Origin: Microbacterium marinilacus
GTDB taxonomy: Bacteria; Actinomycetota; Actinomycetes; Actinomycetales; Microbacteriaceae
DNA: 64,000 nt
Assembly: GCF_019753765.1 (NCBI RefSeq)
Contig: NZ_JAIJZW010000001.1
Location: 105,127 to 169,126, forward strand
Direction: 5' to 3'
The notes below the pieces were generated by a model. It was not told the origin of the DNA. It did not search any database and saw only the letters and a list, made by a program, of their open reading frames with translations. Of this stretch, positions 37,099-45,387 are shown piece by piece; position 1 is the stretch's first letter, and each line of letters begins with the position of its first letter. A program made the translations under genes and the position numbers.

Positions 37099-37791
37099 AT
37101 GGCTACCAAGTCCAAGGCTTACGCCGCCGCCGTCGAGAAGCTCGAGGCCGGCAAGTTCTACACGCCCACCGAGGCCGTCGTCCTCGCGAAGGAGACGGGC
37201 TCGAAGAAGTTCGACTCGACCGTCGAGGTCGCGCTGAAGCTCTCGGTCGACCCGCGCAAGGCCGACCAGATGGTGCGCGGCACCGTCATGCTGCCGCACG
37301 GCACGGGCAAGACCGCCCGCGTCATCGTCTTCGCCAACGGCCCCGCGGCCGAGGCCGCCATCGCGGCCGGTGCTGACGAGGTCGGCGGCGCCGAGCTCAT
37401 CGAGAAGGTCGCCGGCGGCTGGACCGACTTCGACGCGGCCGTCTCGGTGCCCGAGCTCATGGGCCAGGTCGGTCGTCTCGGCAAGGTGCTCGGCCCCCGC
37501 GGCCTGATGCCGAACCCGAAGACCGGCACCGTGACCCCCAACCCGGCCAAGGCCGTCGAGGAGATCAAGGGCGGCAAGATCGAGTTCCGCGTCGACAAGC
37601 ACGCCAACGTGCACTTCATCGTCGGCAAGGCCTCGTTCTCGGCCGAGCAGCTGGACGCGAACCTGCAGGCCGCGCTCGACGAGATCGTGCGCCTGAAGCC
37701 GTCGAGCTCGAAGGGTCGCTACATCCAGAAGGGCGCCGTGTCGACCACGTTCGGCCCCGGCATCCCGCTGGACGTCAACGTCATCGCGTAA
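37099..37791 (+). CDS. rplA: 50S ribosomal protein L1
   Basis: 230 residues. Signatures: [38 protein letters not shown] and [18 protein letters not shown]1 forms the mobile stalk near the E site and in other bacteria represses its own operon by binding the leader mRNA. It lies 14 bp after rplK. rplJ is not next: about 10 kb of unrelated genes intervenes. Confidence 0.98.
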   Translation: MATKSKAYAAAVEKLEAGKFYTPTEAVVLAKETGSKKFDSTVEVALKLSVDPRKADQMVRGTVMLPHGTGKTARVIVFANGPAAEAAIAAGADEVGGAELIEKVAGGWTDFDAAVSVPELMGQVGRLGKVLGPRGLMPNPKTGTVTPNPAKAVEEIKGGKIEFRVDKHANVHFIVGKASFSAEQLDANLQAALDEIVRLKPSSSKGRYIQKGAVSTTFGPGIPLDVNVIA

Positions 37792-37802
37792 CACGCAGTG
37801 CA

Positions 37803-37836
37803 CGAAGGGGCCTCGCCATCTGGCGGGGCCCCTTCG
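37803..37836 (+). terminator. Terminator after rplA
   Basis: 15-bp stem (37803-37817 with 37822-37836, one G-U pair) and a 4-nt loop. It closes the rplKA unit. In 37840-37970, GAAGGAGC and GCTCCTTC can also pair, and no gene is seen. Confidence 0.88.
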
Positions 37837-37970
37837 CATTCCCGTTCGCGTCAGCCGAGGATGGCAACAGCGCGCCACGATGACGTGCAAATCCGTTGTG
37901 AAGGAGCTATTGGCTCTTCGCGCTCCTTCGTTGTGGAGATCTCCTTCATCGCGGGCTACCCCGCGCGGGA

Positions 37971-38693
37971 TCAGGCGACCGCGAGGCCGCAGGCCAGGGC
38001 CAGCATCGCGACCGCGATGAAGGCGTCGAGCACGCGCCAGGCGCGCGGCGAGCTGAGCCAGCGGGCGGCGAAGCGTGCGGCGAGCGTCATGAGGGCGAAC
38101 CAGATGGCGCTGCCCACGATCGCGCCGGCGCCGAAGGCCCAGCGCAGGTCGCCGTAGCCGGCCGACACGGAGCCGAGCAGGAACACCGTGTCGAGGTACG
38201 AGTGGGGGTTCAGCCACGTGATCGCGAGGCAGGAGAGGATCGCCGGCAGCAGCGTCGCCGTGGGCGTCGCCACCCGGACGGGCCGGGTCAGCGTGGCCGT
38301 GCCGCCGCGGTGGTCGACGGCCTTATCCGTCACGGTGCCTGCGCCGGGCATCGGAGCGGCCGGCTCCTCGATCCGGATGGCCTCCGGCTTCGGGCGCACC
38401 GCGCGCCACGCCGCCGAGAGCGCGTAGGCGGTCAGGAAGGCGACGCCGCCCCAGCGGACGAGCTCGAACAGCCAGGGGAGATGCTCGACCACCACGCCGA
38501 ATCCGGCGACGCCGGCCGTGATGAGGAGGGCGTCGCTCACGAGGCAGGTCACGGCGAGGGCGACGACGTGACGGCGCTGCACGCCCATGCGCAACAGGAA
38601 GATGTTCTGCGCGCCCGGCGCGATGATCAGCGACAGGCACAGCCCGAGCCCGGCGAGGCCGGCGGTCAGGTAAGGGGCGAGGGTGGTGAGCAC
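37971..38693 (-). CDS. lysE: LysE/ArgO family amino acid exporter
   Basis: 240 residues, six membrane helices. The N-terminal family motif is LSLIIAPGAQNIFLLRMGVQ near residue 20. The second half carries LSCLAITWLNPHSYLDTVFL. A charged cytoplasmic loop of about 40 residues separates the halves. It exports basic amino acids (lysine, arginine) when they build up inside. It is divergent from a LysG/ArgP-type regulator, the classical pair. The GTG start is at 38693. Confidence 0.9.
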   Translation of the reverse strand: MLTTLAPYLTAGLAGLGLCLSLIIAPGAQNIFLLRMGVQRRHVVALAVTCLVSDALLITAGVAGFGVVVEHLPWLFELVRWGGVAFLTAYALSAAWRAVRPKPEAIRIEEPAAPMPGAGTVTDKAVDHRGGTATLTRPVRVATPTATLLPAILSCLAITWLNPHSYLDTVFLLGSVSAGYGDLRWAFGAGAIVGSAIWFALMTLAARFAARWLSSPRAWRVLDAFIAVAMLALACGLAVA

Positions 38694-38768
38694 GGGACGA
38701 CGCTACGGACCGTCCGCGACTTCACCAAAGCGACGTTCATGATTCTGTGCCTGTGTTAGGAATGCTTC

Positions 38769-39656
38769 ATGTGGATCGCGCCTGACCTCGCCGAGACCGT
38801 CGCCGCCGTCGTGGACGAGGGCAGCCTGGACGGAGCTGCGCGCATGCTGCGTATCACCCCCTCCGCCGTGAGCCAGCGGCTGCGGACGCTCGAGGGACAG
38901 CTGGGACGCGTGCTCGTCGTCCGGTCGAAGCCGGCCCGCGCCACGGAGGCCGGCGCCGTGGTGGTGCGCCTCGCGCGCCAGTACGCCCTGCTCGGACACG
39001 AAGCCGGGGTCGAGCTCGGTCTCGAGGGACCTGGGAGGATGCGCGTGCCGATCGCCGTCAACTCCGACTCGCTCGCCACCTGGTTCCTTCCCGCGCTGCA
39101 GCCGGTCATGCGGGCGCACGACGTGAGCTTCGAGCTGCACCGCGACGACCAGGACCACACCGCGGAGCTGCTGGAGGCGGGAACCGTCACCGCGGCGGTC
39201 ACCTCGCAGCAGGCTCCGATCGCCGGGTGCGTGGTCACGCCGCTCGGCGTGACGGTGTACGAGCCCGTCGCCGCGCCCGCCTTCGTCGAGCGCTGGCTGC
39301 CCGCCGGGTCGTCGCTGGACGCGCTCTCGAAGGCCCCGGTCGTCGACTACGACCGCAACGACGACCTGCAGGCGCAGTGGCTCACCGGTCGCGGCGTCGA
39401 CCCGTCGCGACCGCCTCGGCACTACGTGCCCGCGTCCGAGGACTACGCCACCGCCGTGCGGCTCGGGTTCGGCTGGGGGCTCCTTCCCCCGATGCAGGCC
39501 CAGGCGGCGCTCGACGACGGTCGCCTGGTGCGTCTCGACGGCCCACGCGCCTCGGTGCCCCTCTACTGGCAGCAGTGGAACCTGCGCTCACCGCTGCTCG
39601 CCGACATCCGCGATGCTGTCGTCAGCGCGGCGCACGCTGCGCTCGAGCCCTCCTGA
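38769..39656 (+). CDS. lysG: ArgP/LysG family LysR-type regulator
   Basis: 295 residues. The helix-turn-helix is AAVVDEGSLDGAARMLRITP then SAVSQRLRTLEGQLG; the SAVSQR pattern is typical of ArgP/LysG. The effector domain follows (RVPIAVNSDSLATWFLPAL). It should activate lysE when lysine, arginine or histidine accumulates. The ATG at 38769 lies six bases after TAGGAA, a near miss to the leaderless -10 pattern. The 75-bp gap to lysE must hold both promoters and the operator. Confidence 0.9.
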   Translation: MWIAPDLAETVAAVVDEGSLDGAARMLRITPSAVSQRLRTLEGQLGRVLVVRSKPARATEAGAVVVRLARQYALLGHEAGVELGLEGPGRMRVPIAVNSDSLATWFLPALQPVMRAHDVSFELHRDDQDHTAELLEAGTVTAAVTSQQAPIAGCVVTPLGVTVYEPVAAPAFVERWLPAGSSLDALSKAPVVDYDRNDDLQAQWLTGRGVDPSRPPRHYVPASEDYATAVRLGFGWGLLPPMQAQAALDDGRLVRLDGPRASVPLYWQQWNLRSPLLADIRDAVVSAAHAALEPS

Positions 39657-39713
39657 GCCCGACAGCGCCAGTCGGCGAGGCGCCCGATGACACGGCCCGT
39701 GTGGCCGCGCCGA

Positions 39714-40742
39714 TCAGCCGTCGGAGACGCGCAGCACGAGCTTGCCGCGCGTGTGCCCGGCCTCCAGCTGGCGATGCGCGGCGGCGGCGTCGCCCAGCTC
39801 GTACACCTTCTCGACGTACACCTGCACGGCGCCGGAGTCGAGCAGGCGGGCGATGGTGCCCAGCGCGGTGCCGTCGGGGGACACCACGAAGGTCGTCGCC
39901 CGCACGCCTGCCGCCTCCGCGTCGATCGCGACGTCGGGCCAGCTTCCGCGCGGCACGACGATCAGCAGGCCGCCGGGCCGCAGGACCTCGAGCGAGCGGG
40001 TGCCGGTGCGTGCCTTCGCGTTGCCGATCAGGTCGATCACGACGTCGACGTCGGCCACCACGTCCTCGAAGCGCGTGGTGGTGTGGTCGATCACGACCTG
40101 CGCGCCGATCTCGCGCAGCCACGCGGCGTTCGCCCCCGACGCCGTCGCCGTGACGTGCGCGCCGAAGTACGCGGCGAACTGGACGGCGAAGTGGCCCACC
40201 CCGCCCGAGCCGGCATGGATCAGGATCCGCTGTCCCTCGTGGGCGTGCGCGGTCTCGACGACCAGCTGCCAGGCGGTGAGGGCCGCCAGCGGCACGCCCG
40301 CCGCCTCGACATGCGAGAGGGCCGCCGGCTTCGCCGCGAGCGAATGCGACGGGGCCACGACGTACTCCGCGTACGACCCGGGCGTGCGCGGCACGGCGGC
40401 CATCCCGAACACCTCGGCGCCCGGCTGCAGCGGGTGCGCCTCGAACGGCGAGGAGACGACCACTCCCGCGAAGTCGAAGCCGGGCACGACCGGGTAGGCG
40501 GCGATGCCGGGCGAGACGCCCGCTCCTGCGCGGGTCTTGGCGTCGATGGGGTTCACGCCCGCCGCCACCACGCGGACGAGCACCTCGTCCATCACGGGCG
40601 CGGGCACGGGCACGTTGTCCACGCGCAGCGCGGACGGGTCGCCCGGAGCGTCGAACAGCACTGCTCGCATGTGCGACGGCGGCGGGACGGCCGGTTGTGC
40701 CGGAGCGACGACGGCAGTGCTGCGTGGCGGCCGGAATCTCAT
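39714..40742 (-). CDS. Zinc-independent NADP-dependent oxidoreductase (quinone oxidoreductase family)
   Basis: 342 residues from the ATG at 40742, behind GAAGGGGGA; an internal ATG (HMRAVLFDAPGDPSALRV) would give about 25 fewer residues and matches the family's usual start. The NADPH site is ILIHAGSGGVGHFAVQFAAY. GVNPIDAKTRAG is the family's substrate-side motif. No zinc-ligand cysteines are seen. Members reduce quinones, enones or aldehydes. Partner genes give no clue to the substrate. Confidence 0.85.
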   Translation of the reverse strand: MRFRPPRSTAVVAPAQPAVPPPSHMRAVLFDAPGDPSALRVDNVPVPAPVMDEVLVRVVAAGVNPIDAKTRAGAGVSPGIAAYPVVPGFDFAGVVVSSPFEAHPLQPGAEVFGMAAVPRTPGSYAEYVVAPSHSLAAKPAALSHVEAAGVPLAALTAWQLVVETAHAHEGQRILIHAGSGGVGHFAVQFAAYFGAHVTATASGANAAWLREIGAQVVIDHTTTRFEDVVADVDVVIDLIGNAKARTGTRSLEVLRPGGLLIVVPRGSWPDVAIDAEAAGVRATTFVVSPDGTALGTIARLLDSGAVQVYVEKVYELGDAAAAHRQLEAGHTRGKLVLRVSDG

Positions 40743-40881
40743 CGGTCGTCCCCCTTCGATCGTTCGGGGCCGCGGCGGCGCGGACCCGTGTACGACAGTC
40801 AATCCCGAGTTCATCACGCGAGTGTTTCGGCGGTGCTACGGATCCACGCGGATGGCCGCTGGTCGAGCCGGGACGGGGCGG

Positions 40882-42636
40882 TCAGCCCTCGGACCCGAGC
40901 GACACGGGCCCGGCTGTCGCCGTCGCCAGCGACAGGGACGTCAGGCGGGCGTCGCTCAGCAGACCGATGCGCAGTGCGGTGACGAGGTACTCGGCGGTGG
41001 CCGTCGAGGTGGCCGGTCGATAGGACGGCGCGTCCGCGGGCGGCGGGTTCGGCGCGGTGACGTCGGGCTGCAGGTTGACCTGCAGCGAGATGATCGGGGC
41101 GAGCGCCGTGAGCAGGCCGCCCACGCCGATCGCCACGGGGGAGAGGATGGCGTCGAGCGTCGGGCCGAGCGCGGTGATCGTCGCGCTCGCGCTGGCGAGG
41201 GTCGAATCGAGCACCGCGCTGATCGCTCCGACGATCGTGTTCGTCAGCGGCGACAGGAGCGACGAGATGTTGACACCGCCGAGAGCGGTGATCGTGATCT
41301 GCGAGGCCAGGGTGGTGTCGTTCCCGGCGAGCGCCCCGAGCGTCCCCCTCACGTCGATGCCGATCGTCGCGACGTCGACGCAGGTCCCCAGAAGACACGC
41401 CTGCAGCGTGAGCGTCTGGGTGATCCGCAGGCCGGTCTGCGCCACGGCCGAGGTGAGCGCGTCCTGCACCGCGACGATCCAGTCGTCCGCGAAGCCGGTC
41501 GTGCGGGCGGAGAGGGCCGCGAGCTCCGCCCCGTCGATCAGCGTGTTCGGGGGGAGGCCGTTGAGGCCATCCTCGTCGTCGCCGAGCAGCGCTGCGAGGT
41601 CGGCCGAGACGGTCCCGCCGCCGGGGTTCAGGCTCAGGACACTGGCAGAGTCGCGGGTCTCGCCGAGGAGCGCGCTCGCCGCGGAGAAGTCAGGCGGGGT
41701 CAGCACGACCGCCGGCGCTGAGCTGCTCTTCACGCTCACCCGCCCGACCAGCAGGTTCAGGTTCAGCGCGTTGAGGGCGGTCGTCAGGGTCGACCCCAGC
41801 GCGCCGGTGAGGCCCGAGCTGAGCCCTCCCACCGTGGTGCCGAGCGTCGTGACGGCGCCGTTCACCGCGGGCACGAGGTCGGCCAGAGCGGGTGCCGAGG
41901 CCGTCAGGCCCAGGCCGGCGATGTCGTACTCGCGACGCACCGTGCCCTCGTCGGTGCCGACGCCCCACAGCTCGGATGCGAGAAGGGCGCAGCCGTCCAC
42001 CTGCGACACGGCGGAGACCGCGCCCGTGGTGAGCGTCGCGTCGGCGACGCCGGCGATCGCCGGGACGACGCCGCTCAGGCTGATGGCGGACGACGCGGGA
42101 GGCGTGGCATCGTACGGCCCGATGGTGATCACACCCGATCTGTCGGCGACGAGGCCCGTAGCACCGATCGCCGCGCCGGCCGCCGTCACCTGCGAGTACT
42201 GCGCCAGCGCACCCGCCGAGATCCCGGGAACGGCGGCGTTCAGGGTCGGCAGCGAGACGAGCGGCACCCCGGACAGCGCGGCGACGCTCAGCGACGTGGA
42301 GCGGGTGTGCGTCGTCGTGCCTGCGGGGTCGAGGTCGTGCGCGCTGCTGGGCTCCCACCACTCGATGCCGTCTCCGTCGACGCCGTTCCCCACGCCCTGC
42401 ACCTCCGCCAGGCTCGCGAGGTCCGTGCCGAGGAGCGTGCCGCCGACCTGACGCGCGGACGCCTCCGCGACGAGCCCCGACTCGGCGCTGCAATCGACCG
42501 TCGTCGTCGTCAGCGCGGGTGTCCGCAGCCATTCGGCGTCGTTCCAGGCCGCCAGCGACGTGCTGGTCGTGAGCGGGACGACGAGCAGGGCGGCGACGGC
42601 GCCGCCGAGGCCCGCGAATCGCCGGCGGCGGGTCAT
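40882..42636 (-). CDS. Exported choice-of-anchor G-type surface protein with SipW-type signal
   Basis: 584 residues from the ATG at 42636; the frame open further upstream is a shadow of the preceding gene. After a short basic start comes a helix ending TTSTSLAAWNDAEWL, almost the same as the signal end of the exported protein at 44005 (LSLAAWTDNEWL). The long body is Ala/Thr/Val-rich with many LSxLxxxLT-like strands (for example LSSGLTGALGSTLTTALNAL) and is cysteine-poor. It ends SLGSEG without a sorting signal or helix. The anchor type is unclear. The ATG overlaps the upstream stop, so export partner and substrate are co-translated. Confidence 0.72.
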   Translation of the reverse strand: MTRRRRFAGLGGAVAALLVVPLTTSTSLAAWNDAEWLRTPALTTTTVDCSAESGLVAEASARQVGGTLLGTDLASLAEVQGVGNGVDGDGIEWWEPSSAHDLDPAGTTTHTRSTSLSVAALSGVPLVSLPTLNAAVPGISAGALAQYSQVTAAGAAIGATGLVADRSGVITIGPYDATPPASSAISLSGVVPAIAGVADATLTTGAVSAVSQVDGCALLASELWGVGTDEGTVRREYDIAGLGLTASAPALADLVPAVNGAVTTLGTTVGGLSSGLTGALGSTLTTALNALNLNLLVGRVSVKSSSAPAVVLTPPDFSAASALLGETRDSASVLSLNPGGGTVSADLAALLGDDEDGLNGLPPNTLIDGAELAALSARTTGFADDWIVAVQDALTSAVAQTGLRITQTLTLQACLLGTCVDVATIGIDVRGTLGALAGNDTTLASQITITALGGVNISSLLSPLTNTIVGAISAVLDSTLASASATITALGPTLDAILSPVAIGVGGLLTALAPIISLQVNLQPDVTAPNPPPADAPSYRPATSTATAEYLVTALRIGLLSDARLTSLSLATATAGPVSLGSEG

Positions 42637-43433
42637 GACGCGGGCTCCGGTCGGCGTCGGAGCAGCCTCGCGCCGAGGGCGGCCGCGATCGCCGCGGCGG
42701 CCAGCGCGAGCAGCCTCGCGACGTCGCCGAGATCGCCTCCCGTGGGCGTGAGGCCGACCGGATCCCGCGCACCGTCCGATCCCGCGTCCGGCGGGCCGTC
42801 GCCCTCCTCGGGGCCCTCCGACGTCGCCCCGCCGCCCCCGGTCGCGGTGACGCCGATGTCCACGACGGCGCTCAACCCGTGCAGGGACGCGTCCGCGCGC
42901 GCGGCGGGGGAGTCCTCGAGCGCGGCGGTGACGCGGAAGTAGTGCGGGATCGAGCTGACCATGTCGCCCATGCGCATCGGATCGCTGGGCGCCTCGGACA
43001 GATCGTGCTCCGGGGTCACGGTCAGCGCACCACCCGGTGCGGGGCACCAGGGCGTCGCCGTGTCCCAGCCCGCCCACGGGACCATGCACTGCTCGATGCT
43101 CACCGACAGGCCTCGCGGATGATCCACGAGCGCCCCCTGCTTCCGCAGCTGCACGTCGATCGTCGCGGGACCGGTGCGATCGTCGTGATCGGCCCGGATC
43201 AGCCAGGACACCGGCTCCCCTGGGGAGAGCGAGCGCGCCTCCTCGGGGGCACCCTGCGTCCACAGGGACAGCATCCGGTCCGGCGTGGCCTGGTCCCGAT
43301 CGGGGACGTACTGCGCCGCCTCCGCCGAGAACGCCGACCACACCGACATCGCCATCGCGGCCGAGATCACGAGCAGCGCCGCGCCGATCGCCCGTCGCGC
43401 ACGCCCCGAGCGGCGACCGCCCGGCGTGCTCAT
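42633..43433 (-). CDS. Membrane-anchored exported protein of the SipW-type operon
   Basis: 266 residues. The N-terminal helix is AIGAALLVISAAMAMSVWSA, then FSAEAAQ, a likely cleavage region. The exported part (residues about 35-215) carries two Cys (QCMVPWAG, WCPAPGG) that may form a disulphide. An acidic Gly-rich linker follows, then a C-terminal helix LLALAAAAIAAALGARLLRR with basic tail, so it is a type I membrane protein. It overlaps its upstream (signal peptidase) and downstream genes by ATGA on both sides. No known family recognised. Confidence 0.7.
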   Translation of the reverse strand: MSTPGGRRSGRARRAIGAALLVISAAMAMSVWSAFSAEAAQYVPDRDQATPDRMLSLWTQGAPEEARSLSPGEPVSWLIRADHDDRTGPATIDVQLRKQGALVDHPRGLSVSIEQCMVPWAGWDTATPWCPAPGGALTVTPEHDLSEAPSDPMRMGDMVSSIPHYFRVTAALEDSPAARADASLHGLSAVVDIGVTATGGGGATSEGPEEGDGPPDAGSDGARDPVGLTPTGGDLGDVARLLALAAAAIAAALGARLLRRRPEPAS

Positions 43434-43993
43434 GTGCGCGCGGGCCTCGGCCACAGCACCCACAGCACACCGGCCGGGATCAGGACGGCGAGAAGCGTGA
43501 TCCCGGCCGGCGAGCCCAAGAAGGTCACGACGTAGCCGACGGCCGGCACCGCGACCACGACCAGTCCGGCGCGGGACACCGTGTACGGCTGGGTGTCCGG
43601 GCCGTCGTTCGCGTCGCCCTGCAGCGTCAGCGTGCGCTGATCCGGCTCGCCGTTCGACGAGATCTCGACGATGCGGTGGGTCACGACCTCGCCGTCGCCC
43701 GCGCGTGGCACGCTCACGACGTCGCCGACGCGCAGCTCGGCTGCGGCGACGGTCCGCTCGACCGCTGCGGTGCCCGGCGGCATCCCCGGCGACATGGATC
43801 CGGTCGTGAGCACGACGAGGTGGAGGCCGAGCAGCCAGGAGGCGAGCAGCCACGCGATCGAGACGAGGCCGACGGCGCCCAGCAGCCACACGAGCACGTC
43901 CCGCGGATGCGGCAGCCACAGCCGGCGGCGACGTCGGTGACGGGCACGCAGCTCCGCGCCGTCCGCGCTCCCGCGCGTCGGGACGGTGGTCAT
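43430..43993 (-). CDS. Signal peptidase I, SipW/Sec11 (Ser-His) type
   Basis: 187 residues. One helix (VLVWLLGAVGLVSIAWLLAS) precedes the active Ser in VLTTGSMSPGMPPGTAAV near residue 64. The second catalytic residue is His in EVVTHRIVEIS near residue 104, where ordinary bacterial enzymes have Lys. The Asp motif is TLQGDANDGPDTQPY. A second helix pair ends the protein. Ser-His enzymes of this kind include Bacillus SipW, which processes biofilm matrix proteins. Its flanking genes encode proteins with matching signal peptides, so it is probably dedicated to them. Confidence 0.87.
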   Translation of the reverse strand: MTTVPTRGSADGAELRARHRRRRRLWLPHPRDVLVWLLGAVGLVSIAWLLASWLLGLHLVVLTTGSMSPGMPPGTAAVERTVAAAELRVGDVVSVPRAGDGEVVTHRIVEISSNGEPDQRTLTLQGDANDGPDTQPYTVSRAGLVVVAVPAVGYVVTFLGSPAGITLLAVLIPAGVLWVLWPRPART

Positions 43994-44004
43994 CGCGCGT
44001 CCCG

Positions 44005-44718
44005 TCAGTCGGACTCGGCGGTGAACTCCCACGCCGGCACGAGGCCGACGCCCATGTAGTCCTCGGGATCGGCGCCGTCGGGCACATCGAACAGCAGCTG
44101 GTAGCAGTAGTACTGGACGTCCCCGCCCTCTGCTGCGAGCTCCTGCGACGCGGATCCTGCCGCGGCGGCGAGGGCGCCGGCGGCGATCTGCGTCACTCCG
44201 GGCTGGGACGACGTGCTCGCGTCGCAGCCGAACGCGGGCGTCGAGTCGGCCTCGCTCCACGTCCACACGGTCACCTCGGTCGCCGCGAACAGGGCAGCGG
44301 CGGCGGCGTCGGTCGTGGTGCCGGCGTTCAGCAGGTCGTCGGCGGCCTGGAGGGTGAGGGCGCCGCCGAGCGAACCCGCCGTCGTGCGCAGGCCGACGAG
44401 GCCGTAGCTCGGCACCTGGGGAGAGAGCGCCTCGACCGAGAACGTCACGACGTTCGCGTCGTCGCTGGTCTCGTGCTGCGAGAAGGTGCCGGCCGAGCCG
44501 CCCGTGCTGGGGTAGGCGTACTGCTCCACCTCGAAGGCCGACGTCGAGATGGCGGGATCGTCGCCGTCGAAGCCGCTCGTGAGCCACTCGTTGTCGGTCC
44601 AGGCGGCGAGGCTCAGGGTCACGCCCACCGCGGCGACCGCGGCGGCGCTCGTGATGGCGACGACCTTGGCGCCACGGCGGGTGGGAGCGGTCGATGGGCG
44701 GGTGCGCAGAGCGGGCAT
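44005..44718 (-). CDS. Exported protein with SipW-dependent-type signal peptide
   Basis: 237 residues, first gene of the operon. A basic start is followed by the helix VVAITSAAAVAAVGVTLSLA and AAWTDNEWLTSGF; the A-W/F-T-D-x-E pattern just after the helix is the mark of SipW-type substrates. The mature part has two Cys (FGCDAS, YYCYQ), is acidic and Thr/Ala-rich, and ends EFTAESD with no anchor. It might be a matrix or fibre subunit like those handled by SipW in Bacillus, but sequence similarity to TasA is not evident. The signal peptidase gene starts 11 bp after its stop. Confidence 0.75.
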   Translation of the reverse strand: MPALRTRPSTAPTRRGAKVVAITSAAAVAAVGVTLSLAAWTDNEWLTSGFDGDDPAISTSAFEVEQYAYPSTGGSAGTFSQHETSDDANVVTFSVEALSPQVPSYGLVGLRTTAGSLGGALTLQAADDLLNAGTTTDAAAAALFAATEVTVWTWSEADSTPAFGCDASTSSQPGVTQIAAGALAAAAGSASQELAAEGGDVQYYCYQLLFDVPDGADPEDYMGVGLVPAWEFTAESD

Positions 44719-44747
44719 CAGGACTCCAACATGGTCGAGAGATCGGA

Positions 44748-44791
44748 ATATCAGAATCTGGCGAAACTGTGATGCTGATATAACCAGTCAA
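44748..44791 (-). promoter_or_regulatory. AT-rich promoter region with ATATCAG/CTGATAT inverted repeat
   Basis: ATATCAG (44748-44754) and CTGATAT (44775-44781) form an inverted repeat with a 20-bp gap. On the minus strand TTGACT (44791-44786) is a possible -35. The segment is much more AT-rich than its surroundings and lies just upstream of the SipW-type operon. A 7-bp hairpin at 44803-44819 lies further out, after the MarR gene. Confidence 0.45.
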
Positions 44792-44922
44792 TCGAGTTGG
44801 CGTCGAGAGACACTCTCGATCGCACCGACGAGAAGCGGCGATCGCCCGAGACGACGCGTCCCGCCGCCCGATCGCGCCTTCGCGGCGCTCACGGACAGCG
44901 GGACGACGGTGCGCGGCGGGAG

Positions 44923-45387
44923 TCAGTCGGCGCCGGGCACCTGCTCGTGCGTGAGGGCGTGCAGCAGGTCGGCCAGGCGGCGCACATCCGACACGTCCCA
45001 CTTCTCCAGCGCCCGCGACAGGCCGTGCTCCTGCGGGGCGCGGGCGGTCGCGAGCCGGCGCCGGCCGTCCTCGGTCGGCTCGAGCAGGTGGGCGCGACCG
45101 TCCGAGGGGTCGGGGGTGCGTGCCACCAGACCGAGGTCCTCGAGCTCGCGGACGGTCCGGCTGAGCTGGCCCTTGTCGATCATCAGCCGGTCGGCGATCG
45201 CGGACGCGGTCAGCGGGCCGGCATCCGCGATGGTGGTGAACACCTTGTAGGCGCCCGGCAGCATCCCGGGCGAGACCCGGTCGGCGTTGCGCATGATGAT
45301 GCGCCTCACCTGCGCGATCAGCTCGGAGAACTCCAGCTCGACCGCGCGCATCGCCTGCTCGCGCTCCGTCGGGCCCTCGTCGGTCAC
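44923..45387 (-). CDS. MarR family transcriptional regulator
   Basis: 154 residues from the GTG at 45387, overlapping the transporter stop by GTGA. The winged helix is LTASAIADRLMIDKGQLSRT then VRELEDLGLVARTPDPSDGR, with the conserved DxR wing. It is co-transcribed downstream of a drug exporter and should repress their joint promoter. Two GTTG-N8-CAAC palindromes at that promoter are its likely operators. The ligand would be a small toxic compound. Confidence 0.88.
   Translation of the reverse strand: MTDEGPTEREQAMRAVELEFSELIAQVRRIIMRNADRVSPGMLPGAYKVFTTIADAGPLTASAIADRLMIDKGQLSRTVRELEDLGLVARTPDPSDGRAHLLEPTEDGRRRLATARAPQEHGLSRALEKWDVSDVRRLADLLHALTHEQVPGAD

Noticed and set aside
42637..43470. 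Upstream extension of the exported protein at 40882
   Set aside because: It lies in a different frame over the preceding gene. The signal peptide begins at the ATG at 42636.
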